A stretch of DNA of 64,000 nucleotides from Candidatus Bathyarchaeota archaeon A05DMB-4 (GTDB taxonomy: Archaea; Thermoproteota; Bathyarchaeia; Bathyarchaeales; SOJC01): positions 62,001-126,000 of the forward strand of contig JABFQO010000005.1 in the NCBI GenBank assembly GCA_019685575.1, in the 5' to 3' direction. The notes beneath the pieces are model-generated. The model was given only the letters and a program-made list of their open reading frames with translations, was not told the origin of the DNA and did no database searches. Shown one piece after another: positions 58,176-64,000 of the stretch. The stretch's first letter is position 1. Each line of letters opens with the position of its first letter. The translations under genes were made by a program, and so were the position numbers.

Positions 58176-59588
58176 TTACAGGGTTTTCAGCAATCTGCCT
58201 TTGTTGTTTCTTATTTCTATGGTTAACCAGTTGTTGGCGAGTCTTGTGGCGCATTTTATGCACGGGTCGTAGGCGCGTATAACCATCTCGATTCTGTTCA
58301 AAAGTCCAGGTTTGACGTCGCCTTGATGTATAAATTCCGTTGCTGCGTCTTTCACGTTAAGGTTTATCGCTGCGTTGTTGATTTGTGTGGGGATTATTAG
58401 TTTCATGTTTTCTAGTCGGCCTTCCTTTGTTAGTTCGTATTCGTGGGCGAGTGTTCCTCTTGGTGCCTCGACAACGCCTATGCTTTTGCCTGGTTTTGGT
58501 GTGACCTTGACTCGCGTGTTTGTTTTTGTTAGGGTTTTGTCTTCTAAGAGTTCCTTCGCCCGTTCGCAAGCATACATCAAGTCGATTAGCCGTGCATAGT
58601 CGAAAAGCAAAGTAGTATGTGCTGGGCTTCCATATTTCTGTTTGAACTCTTTCAGTTCTTTGTTGGCGATTTCTGTTGTTGCTTTCTTGTTGATGTTCAC
58701 TCTGGCAGTGGGACCGACTTGAACTATGCCCTTAGGCCACCCGACGGTTTTTAGGTAGGCAAATTTGGCGTAAGTCCATTCGTATCTTTTTTCTTCTACA
58801 TGTTGCATGTACTCTTGTGCGTCAAATTCTGAAAGGGTTGTGCCTTCGGGGGTTATGACGCGTATTTTGCCTTCGTGAAATTCCACGGCGTCATTGTTTG
58901 TGGTTGCCATGTAGTAGGTCTTGTAGTCGCCGGCTTTTTTGAATGCTTCCCAATTTTTCTCGAAAAGTTCCTTTCCCAACGTGAGGGCTTCTTTGGTTAT
59001 TTCGTAAGCGTTTTCGGCTTCTTTCAGAAGTTCTTGTCGTTCGGTTTCTTTAAGTGGATTGATTATTCCGCCGGGTATTGTAGAGAAGATGTGCACGTCG
59101 CGTTTGCCAACGATTTCGAGAATGCGTGCGCCGAACGTTCTCAGTGCTATGGCTTTTTTACCTATGTCTGGTTTTTGCTGCATTATTTGGAAAATGTTTC
59201 TTTTCGACGCGTCTTCTTCGGAGGAGAACCAGAAATCGGGAAGGATTAGGAAGAAGAAGACGAGGGAGTGGTTGCTGATTATTTGACCCATAAGGAGAAG
59301 TTCGCGAAGTTTTTTGGCAGTCTCAGTGATTTCTGTGCTGTAAATGTTTTCGATGGCTTTTACGGACGCAACGATATGCGCGGTTGAACACACGCCGCAG
59401 ATTCTTGAAATAATAAAGGGCAGTCTATCTGCTTCCATGCCTCGCAAGAAATAGTCAAAGCCGCGAATTTCTGTGCAATAGAAGTAGGCGTCTGAAACGT
59501 TGCCGAAATCATCGAGAAAAATCGTGACCTTACCATGTCCTTCAATGCGGGTAGTTGGCGAAATGTTAATCTCACGTTTTAAGCTCAA
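58176..59588 (-). CDS. NiFe hydrogenase large subunit (group 3, F420-non-reducing-like)
   Basis: This subunit carries the NiFe active site for H2 oxidation or production. From TTG 59588 there are 470 residues. RIEGHGKVTIFLD opens the chain. The L1 motif is RICGVC with C64 and C67. The C-terminal L2 motif DPCIKC ends about 24 residues before the terminus, a tail probably removed by a maturation protease after CATR. The frame is open further upstream, but GGGAGAGTGA precedes the TTG, which overlaps the small-subunit stop by 4 bases. Closest in layout to MvhA/HoxH-type soluble enzymes. Confidence 0.93.
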   Translation of the reverse strand: MSLKREINISPTTRIEGHGKVTIFLDDFGNVSDAYFYCTEIRGFDYFLRGMEADRLPFIISRICGVCSTAHIVASVKAIENIYSTEITETAKKLRELLLMGQIISNHSLVFFFLILPDFWFSSEEDASKRNIFQIMQQKPDIGKKAIALRTFGARILEIVGKRDVHIFSTIPGGIINPLKETERQELLKEAENAYEITKEALTLGKELFEKNWEAFKKAGDYKTYYMATTNNDAVEFHEGKIRVITPEGTTLSEFDAQEYMQHVEEKRYEWTYAKFAYLKTVGWPKGIVQVGPTARVNINKKATTEIANKELKEFKQKYGSPAHTTLLFDYARLIDLMYACERAKELLEDKTLTKTNTRVKVTPKPGKSIGVVEAPRGTLAHEYELTKEGRLENMKLIIPTQINNAAINLNVKDAATEFIHQGDVKPGLLNRIEMVIRAYDPCIKCATRLANNWLTIEIRNNKGRLLKTL

Positions 59589-60454
59589 ATCACTCTCTCC
59601 CTTGCTTTGGCTCGTTCGAACCTTGAGAAAATAAACGTGTGGAAAATGAAGGGGTTGCGATAAAGCTCTTCCCGCACCTTTTCTTCTGGAATACTTGTCC
59701 GTTTGGATATCACCTGAACTAAGAATGCATAGATATCCCTCGACCGGTAAAGAAGCGAATCGCATGGTCCTCTGCATCCGAAACATGTAAAGCCGGCACG
59801 TGGGCACGGTGCGCCGCAACCTTCGCGGGTTAAAGAGCCTAGACAGATGAATCCTTGGCTTACTAGGCATAATACCGGGTCGGCTTCCTTTTCGTAAATT
59901 CCGTAGAGCTTGTCGAGTTTTGCAGGAACTATTTTCCGGTTACATTCTGTGCAGACCACTGCGTTGTGGCGTACTGGCGGTTTTCCGCTAACGATGCTTT
60001 TCAACGAATGCACTATAAGGAAAGGCATAGGTGGGCAACCGGGAATGTAGTAGTCGACATCGACGAAGTTGCAAATCGGATACATCAAATCCTTCAATTC
60101 CAGTAACTTTCCAGCCTCAAGGAGAGAGTATTCTTTTTCCAAAAGTGTCTTAACAGAAAACGTGTCACCGAGGCTTGTTATTCCGCCATGCGTAGCGCAT
60201 ATGCCTAGGGCGACAAGAATCTTTGATTTGGCTCGGACTTCGCGGATAAGCCTCTCGTCTTCCACTGTTCTAACTCCCCCCTCGACTATGGCCAAGTCAA
60301 CATTCGGAATCTCTTTTAAATCAACAAAGGTGGGCGAATAAACTATCTCAAAGTCACTGGAAAGAATTTCAAGTAAAGCGTTACCAGCGTTAAGAAATGA
60401 ACATACGCAGCCGGCGCAACATGTTAAAGAAACCACGCTGACTTTCATTTTCAA
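59585..60454 (-). CDS. NiFe hydrogenase small subunit (F420-non-reducing-like)
   Basis: The 289 residues begin VSVVSLTCCAGCVCSFLNAG, with the proximal cluster cysteines. YIPGCPPMP near 138 and a cysteine-rich region (CTECN near 168, CLVSQGFICLGSLTREGCGA near 197, CPRAGFTCFGCRGPC near 217) hold the medial and distal clusters. It passes electrons from the NiFe site to an external carrier. No signal peptide is present, so the enzyme is cytosolic. MvhD and heterodisulfide reductase genes, the usual partners, are not in the window. Confidence 0.92.
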   Translation of the reverse strand: MKMKVSVVSLTCCAGCVCSFLNAGNALLEILSSDFEIVYSPTFVDLKEIPNVDLAIVEGGVRTVEDERLIREVRAKSKILVALGICATHGGITSLGDTFSVKTLLEKEYSLLEAGKLLELKDLMYPICNFVDVDYYIPGCPPMPFLIVHSLKSIVSGKPPVRHNAVVCTECNRKIVPAKLDKLYGIYEKEADPVLCLVSQGFICLGSLTREGCGAPCPRAGFTCFGCRGPCDSLLYRSRDIYAFLVQVISKRTSIPEEKVREELYRNPFIFHTFIFSRFERAKARERVI

Positions 60455-60616
60455 TCTCTCGCAACACGATTGTGCTTCAAACTTGCTTATGGACTAAACG
60501 TATAAATCCCTTTAGTTTCTACCCACAAATCAAACAACAATACCTCAACAATCGTCTAACACAAACTTTTAATGACTGAATCTAACACTCTCTATCTACA
60601 CTTGGAGCGAAAAAGA

Positions 60617-61051
60617 ATGAGCAGAAGAGAAGAACTCGTTAAACTCATTAACGAACAAATAAAAATTGAAAACGATTACGTCGAACGCGCCGCCAAACTG
60701 GAAAAAATGATAAGCAACGCAGCCGCGAAACTGCTTTTGCGCGAAACACGATTAGATTCTTCAAAACACGCAGGCATTCTGAACGGCATTCTCGAAATGC
60801 TCAAAGGGTTGCCGCCGGAGAAATCGCTTTGGGACTATCAAATCGAGAGTTATACAGACAAACTTGCGGTAAAAGAATCACTCAAGAGCCACATACAAAT
60901 AGAAGAGGAGATGCTGGCTCACGTAAGAAAAGAAATCAGACACACCGAAGACGAAGGCATAAAACTACTACTGAAACACATAGCCGAAGACGAAAAGAAA
61001 CACCACAAAATACTCACCACAGTAATCAAAAACTTCTACAAAGTCGAATAA
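60617..61051 (+). CDS. Ferritin-like/rubrerythrin-fold protein
   Basis: This all-helical protein has about 144 residues. Helix 1 has EQIKIENDYVERAAKLEKM and helix 2 LDSSKHAGILNGILEM. A third has IQIEEEMLAHVRKEI and the fourth IKLLLKHIAEDEKKHHKIL. The E..., H..., EExxL and ExxHH positions can form a di-iron centre of the ferritin-like superfamily. GGAG lies 9 bases before ATG 60617; the frame from 60572 is less likely. It is divergent from the hydrogenase and could store iron or detoxify peroxide. Confidence 0.75.
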   Translation: MSRREELVKLINEQIKIENDYVERAAKLEKMISNAAAKLLLRETRLDSSKHAGILNGILEMLKGLPPEKSLWDYQIESYTDKLAVKESLKSHIQIEEEMLAHVRKEIRHTEDEGIKLLLKHIAEDEKKHHKILTTVIKNFYKVE

Positions 61052-61130
61052 CAAACCAATCAAACCGATCCCCGACAAACCCAACCTCCCAAACCATTCT
61101 CCACACACCCACCAGAACAGAAAAACACAA

Positions 61131-61222
61131 GAGAACCCGTAGTTCTCTGTTCATATTTGCGGTATATTTGGATCCTAATAGGATCATATATGGAAGAGGG
61201 GCCTAGCCAGCGCCGAGCAACG
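61131..61222 (-). repeat. Dispersed intergenic repeat, copy 3 (inverted)
   Basis: This is the full-length form on the minus strand: lead TTGCTCGGCGCTGGCTAGGC, core with the near-palindrome GATCCTATTAGGATC, direct repeats of CAAATAT, and a 3' hairpin GAGAAC-CCGTA-GTTCTC (61131-61147). The hairpin arms differ from those of copies 1 and 4, but pairing is kept. It points away from copy 4, so the pair brackets 61.2-63.6 kb. Confidence 0.88.
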
Positions 61223-61332
61223 TCGAAAGTACTCACAAACTGAAGAAGCACGTACTATCGTCAACAACTAGCAACACCTTTCACCACAAAATTTAACTTT
61301 CCCCATACAGAGAAGTGCAACACAGATAAAGA

Positions 61333-61779
61333 TTGATCTCGAAAAAGAAAATAGCCATAATCGTAACCACTATAATCATAATAAGCGTCATCGCAGTCAC
61401 GAGCTTTTTCTCTTGGCAATTTAACGTGGCACTTGGCGAAGTTGAAAATACTATTAGAAGTTTCATCGGAGAAGTAAACAGCTACGACGCCGCGGGAGCA
61501 TGGGCATTAACATCTCAAACGTACCGCAACACGTTCCCCGGCGGATTCGCCACATTTAAAGCATTCATCAATTCACTCAACGCTACACAGTGGCATTCAG
61601 AAATCCAGAACATTACCAAAAAAAGCATCGAAACTAGAAACGAAAAAACAATAGCAAACTTCACGCTAACAGCAAGCATAACAGACACCGAACAAGGCAC
61701 ATACACAATCACATGGATCTTCACGCTGACCAAAGAAAACAACCAATGGCTAATCGACAATTGGAGACCAGAACACTAA
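61333..61779 (+). CDS. Membrane-anchored NTF2-like small protein
   Basis: The 148 residues start at TTG. The N-terminal helix IAIIVTTIIIISVIAVTSFF is an uncleaved anchor or signal. The remainder, IRSFIGEVNSYDAAGAWALT near 42 and ITWIFTLTKENNQWLIDNWR at the end, looks like an NTF2/DUF4878-type domain that closes with a typical WLIDNW strand. Such domains bind small ligands or help assemble surface complexes. The family assignment is tentative. It lies inside the segment bounded by repeat copies 3 and 4. Confidence 0.65.
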   Translation: MISKKKIAIIVTTIIIISVIAVTSFFSWQFNVALGEVENTIRSFIGEVNSYDAAGAWALTSQTYRNTFPGGFATFKAFINSLNATQWHSEIQNITKKSIETRNEKTIANFTLTASITDTEQGTYTITWIFTLTKENNQWLIDNWRPEH

Positions 61780-61810
61780 AACCCCTTACCAAAAACAAAA
61801 AAACAATTAC

Positions 61811-62146
61811 TCATCGCTTATGCCTTTCGTTTCTCGCCTTCCTCGCCTCTCTTTCCCTCCAATCCCTCTTCCGTTGCGTCTCGATGGATTTCGAAGTATA
61901 AAAAGACGGTTTCGCGTAAGATTCTGAACGGTATTGACTAATATTTCTGTAAAAAGTTTCATAATCAATCTCATCTTTCGAAAGCAAAGAAACCATCTGA
62001 TTCAGCTGAGTTTTAACCTCCTGTGATTTCGCTTTGTCCCACAACTCAGAATAAACCAGATACGCCGCATGAAATTTGAAATCAGACGGTCGATCGATTA
62101 ATAGCTTCTCAACTTTTACCTCGCCTGCATCTGCTTCAGGGTTCAT
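61811..62146 (-). CDS. Uncharacterised charged protein
   Basis: I do not recognise this 111-residue soluble protein. The first part is helical (FKFHAAYLVYSELWDKAKS), with KTQLNQMVSLLSKDEIDYET following and FYRNISQYRSESYAKPSFYT in the middle. The C-terminal 25 residues are extremely basic and arginine-rich (ETQRKRDWREREARKARNER), which suggests RNA or ribosome binding. It has its own promoter region (A/T-rich, near 62180). The codon pattern is like that of its neighbours. Confidence 0.65.
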   Translation of the reverse strand: MNPEADAGEVKVEKLLIDRPSDFKFHAAYLVYSELWDKAKSQEVKTQLNQMVSLLSKDEIDYETFYRNISQYRSESYAKPSFYTSKSIETQRKRDWREREARKARNERHKR

Positions 62147-62270
62147 AACTATCCTAGCTTAGTTTAGGAGCAATACATCAACTATAATTAATAAAGGTTT
62201 TTTTAATTATGGTACAACAGTGTTTTGCGAAAGTAGATCCTTCAAGGATCATAACTATTGCGGATCGAAA

Positions 62271-63065
62271 TTATACCACGGGCTTTGCAGAAAATTGTTG
62301 GGGCTTGGTGAATTTAGAAAGCTCTGACGCTTTAAGAACTTCTCTTCTTTTTAAAATTTCGTCAAACTCTACAAATTCGCCGTTTACAATTTTGAGCCTT
62401 GCATCTATTTTGTTCTTCTCTATTTTTATCACATTATAGGAATTGCAGAAAAAGCCTCTCAATTTCTCGCATGACACGCTTCCTGCATGAACTACAAGCA
62501 TGTCCTCGATTTTCCATCTCCATGGTCGGTGTCGGTGCCCGCACAAAACAAGATTGACTTTCGATTTTGTGAGGCTTCTTAGAACATCGCCTGCGTCGAT
62601 GACGGTGATTTGGTCGGCTCCTGTGTCTGGAACTGGGACGATGTGATGGTGTATGGCGACGATTTTTGTTTTGTTTTTATATTTTGTGAGCGTGTGTTCT
62701 AGCCATAGATTTTGGCGGTGTCCGATTTCGCCATCGTCTCGGTCGGGTCTTGCGGAACTGAGCACAATTATCACTGTGTCGTCGATTTCTGTGACTTGGG
62801 TGAAGGGGAAGCATTTGCGGAAGAGAAGGTATCCGGTTGAGCGGTAGTCGTGGTTGCCGCTGACGAAGATTGTTTTTTCTGTTTTTAGTTTTTTTAGTTC
62901 GGCGACTGCGGTTTCGAATTGTGATTTTAATCCGTCTTCTGTAAGGTCGCCTGTTACTAGTACCGCGTCGGGTTTCATTGTGTTTATTTTTTTTATGGCT
63001 TGGCGGAAGTTTTCTTTTTGGAACATTGGTCCGCAGTGGATGTCGGAGATTTGTACGAGCAACAA
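62271..63065 (-). CDS. Calcineurin-like metallophosphoesterase
   Basis: The 264 residues show the full motif set: VQISDIHCGP near 4, DAVLVTGDLTEDG near 33, VSGNHDYRSTG near 68, VAIHHHIVP near 136 and VLCGHRHRPW near 173. These bind two metal ions and hydrolyse phosphate esters, often cyclic nucleotides or nucleic-acid ends. The start is TTG 63065 (or 63062). The inverted repeat GATCCTT-C-AAGGATC at 62236-62250, just past the stop, may end transcription. Confidence 0.92.
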   Translation of the reverse strand: MLLVQISDIHCGPMFQKENFRQAIKKINTMKPDAVLVTGDLTEDGLKSQFETAVAELKKLKTEKTIFVSGNHDYRSTGYLLFRKCFPFTQVTEIDDTVIIVLSSARPDRDDGEIGHRQNLWLEHTLTKYKNKTKIVAIHHHIVPVPDTGADQITVIDAGDVLRSLTKSKVNLVLCGHRHRPWRWKIEDMLVVHAGSVSCEKLRGFFCNSYNVIKIEKNKIDARLKIVNGEFVEFDEILKRREVLKASELSKFTKPQQFSAKPVV

Positions 63066-63199
63066 TTTGTTTTCCCCTTTTGGTTTTTATGGTTCTAAGA
63101 TATAAGTTTGTTTTTATTATTTGGTGGTAAGAGGTGTTTGGGAAATGGTTATCTGCTGGTGATTTTTCTATGGTTGGTTTGATGAGGTTGTGTTAAGGG

Positions 63200-63616
63200 T
63201 TGGCAAAGTCTTGTGGTGTGTGGCGTATTTCGGTTTGTGGTTTGAATTGTGCGATGTGTGACATTTTTCGGGCTGGGCATGGTGATGGGGAGTTGCGGGA
63301 TGCGATTGTGGCATGGTTTAAGAAAGAGCGGAATAAAATTGTCAAGCCTGATCATGTACGTTGTGAGGGTTGTAGGGGGTCTCTTGAAGCGCATTGGAGC
63401 GGGGATTGTAAAATGATGCTTTATGCGAAAAGGAATTGGTTTGATTATTGTTTTGAATGTGAGGAGTTTCCGTGTGCTTCTGTTAAAGAATTTAGTGATG
63501 ATGGTTCTCCTCATCATAAGAGAACCGTGGAAAACGCCAAAAAAATGCGAGAAATCGGCATCGAAGCATGGATAGAAGAACAGAAGAAAAAGGGGCAATG
63601 TTTGTTCTGCCCTTAA
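63200..63616 (+). CDS. DUF3795 cysteine-rich protein
   Basis: The 138 residues begin SVCGLNCAMCDIFRAGHG, the DUF3795 signature (CGLxCxxC). VRCEGCRGSLEAHWSGDCKM follows near 52, FDYCFECEEFPCASVKEF near 78, and CLFCP closes the chain. Ten or more cysteines could bind zinc or an iron-sulfur cluster. Function is unknown, and the family is common in anaerobes. The first two thirds use G/T-rich codons, the last third A-rich codons. Repeat copy 4 begins 14 bases after the stop. Confidence 0.87.
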   Translation: MAKSCGVWRISVCGLNCAMCDIFRAGHGDGELRDAIVAWFKKERNKIVKPDHVRCEGCRGSLEAHWSGDCKMMLYAKRNWFDYCFECEEFPCASVKEFSDDGSPHHKRTVENAKKMREIGIEAWIEEQKKKGQCLFCP

Positions 63617-63629
63617 ACGTCAAATTCTG

Positions 63630-63721
63630 TTGCTCGGCGCTGGCTAGGCCCCTCTTCCATATATGATCCTATTAGGATCCAAATATACCGCAAATATGAT
63701 GAGTGAATCGGTGGTTCACTC
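63630..63721 (+). repeat. Dispersed intergenic repeat, copy 4
   Basis: This is the full-length form, nearly identical to copy 3 in reverse: lead TTGCTCGGCGCTGGCTAGGC, core GATCCTATTAGGATC, CAAATAT twice at a spacing of 11, and a 3' hairpin AGTGAA-(7 bases)-TTCACT (63702-63720). It lies between the DUF3795 gene and tRNA-Ser(CGA), and ends 57 bases before the tRNA. Confidence 0.88.
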
Positions 63722-63778
63722 TTAAGGGTTTGCGGGGTAAAGTCTAAATGTGGTGATGCTGAAACGGGTATGTGCGGT

Positions 63779-63901
63779 GCCGGGGTGGCAGAGTGGCAAT
63801 GCGCTGGACACTCTCGCACAATTTAAGTGTAAAAGAGGGACAGACTCGAGATCCAGTGGGTCTTCGGGCTCACAGGGGTTCAAATCCCTTCCCCGGCGCC
63901 A
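63779..63901 (+). tRNA. tRNA-Ser (anticodon CGA) with an intron at an unusual position, CCA encoded
   Basis: The acceptor arms GCCGGGG/CCCCGGC pair. The long variable arm GTGGGTCTTCGGGCTCAC marks serine. The anticodon stem CTGGA (63804-63808) pairs with TCCAG (63852-63856), but 43 bases lie between instead of 7. Removing 63810-63845 (36 bases) leaves the loop CTCGAGA with U33 and anticodon CGA. The intron would then lie between positions 32 and 33, not at the canonical 37/38. TCTC in the intron and GAGA in the exon could form the central helix of a bulge-helix-bulge motif. Exact cut sites are uncertain. The discriminator is G63898, with CCA encoded. Confidence 0.88.
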
Positions 63902-63954
63902 TTCTTTCAGCAGTTTCTGCAACGCTAGCATGCCCTTTGCAGCAAAGTTTTTTA

Positions 63955-63981
63955 GGTACTACAGGCTCTTGGTACTACAGG
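63955..63981 (+). repeat. Direct repeat before the right edge
   Basis: GGTACTACAGG occurs twice (63955-63965 and 63971-63981), separated by CTCTT, a period of 16 bases. It is followed by GAAAAAGT and an ATG at 63990 that may open the next gene; only MSK is visible before the window ends. Confidence 0.6.
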
Positions 63982-64000
63982 GAAAAAGTATGAGCAAGGA

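Noticed and set aside
44668-61206. ORF ends containing EPNRIIYGRG or DPNRIIYGRG near the repeats
   Set aside because: The shared peptide is the translation of the dispersed repeat core and not a protein family.
62236-62250. GATCCTT-C-AAGGATC as a fifth copy of the dispersed repeat
   Set aside because: Only the short palindrome resembles the repeat core; the CATATATG and CAAATAT parts are missing. It is better read as a terminator-like hairpin after the metallophosphoesterase gene.
1-64000. CRISPR array, prophage or complete insertion sequence
   Set aside because: I saw no regularly spaced direct repeats with spacers, no cas, integrase, terminase or capsid genes, and no intact transposase.

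Overview
The window looks like chromosome of an anaerobic archaeon of the TACK group, most likely a Bathyarchaeia-type lineage. This is inferred from gene content: ribosomal protein S26e, Alba, an archaeal SRP RNA, an archaeal threonyl-tRNA synthetase, an initiator tRNA with an A1:U72 pair, leaderless promoters mixed with GGAGGTGA-type ribosome sites, frequent TTG/GTG starts, and enzymes of the tetrahydromethanopterin C1 pathway. No marker fixes the species.

Layout. 1-13.6 kb is ordinary core sequence: the 5' part of purB, an HD phosphohydrolase, an asparagine-synthetase-like enzyme, a class II HDAC-like deacetylase, a radical SAM/HhH protein, DUF2095 and DUF373 proteins, a nucleoside phosphorylase, a cis-prenyltransferase and a YchF GTPase. 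13.7-19.2 kb is more accessory: an MBL hydrolase, a dispersed repeat, a 40-residue zinc-ribbon gene, a one-polypeptide restriction-modification enzyme with an internal change of base composition, a palindromic element, initiator tRNA-Met and a PAC2 protein. 20-27 kb holds envelope functions: Ig-repeat and beta-helix surface proteins, two glycosyltransferases, a CDP-alcohol phosphotransferase, and a QueT-like transporter behind a structured leader. 27-34 kb holds S26e, a PfkB kinase, thrS, aminotransferases and an FAD oxidoreductase.

34-44 kb is the metabolic centre. fwdD-fwdB-fwdA-fwdC-mch form one minus-strand operon: formylmethanofuran dehydrogenase plus methenyl-H4MPT cyclohydrolase. FdhD (sulfuration of the Mo/W cofactor) and a RimK/MptN-like glutamate ligase (possibly pterin tail) lie close by. 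At 57.6-61 kb an F420-non-reducing-type NiFe hydrogenase, two ferredoxins and a ferritin-like protein would supply electrons. Together these fit the methyl branch of an archaeal Wood-Ljungdahl pathway. No Ftr, Mtd, Mer, polyferredoxin FwdF or CODH/ACS gene is in the window.

44-57 kb holds a zinc-ribbon membrane protein, two NitrOD5-like proteins around the SRP RNA, two desulforedoxin-type mini-proteins, malate dehydrogenase, tRNA-Ser(GCT), a 1096-residue surface protein joining a beta-helix to a clan CD cysteine-protease-like domain, a frameshifted SANT/HTH remnant, a heliorhodopsin with a damaged first helix, tRNA-Val, Alba, an SPL-type radical SAM protein and an FTR1 iron permease. 61-64 kb holds small unknown genes, a metallophosphoesterase and DUF3795 between an inverted pair of the dispersed repeat, then an intron-containing tRNA-Ser(CGA).

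The strongest leads are the four-copy intergenic repeat with a nearly invariant 48-49 bp core, the QueT leader whose hairpin can alternatively mask the ribosome site, the heliorhodopsin, and the beta-helix/cysteine-protease surface protein. Several genuine small genes lie here (40, 50, 38 and perhaps 26 residues).
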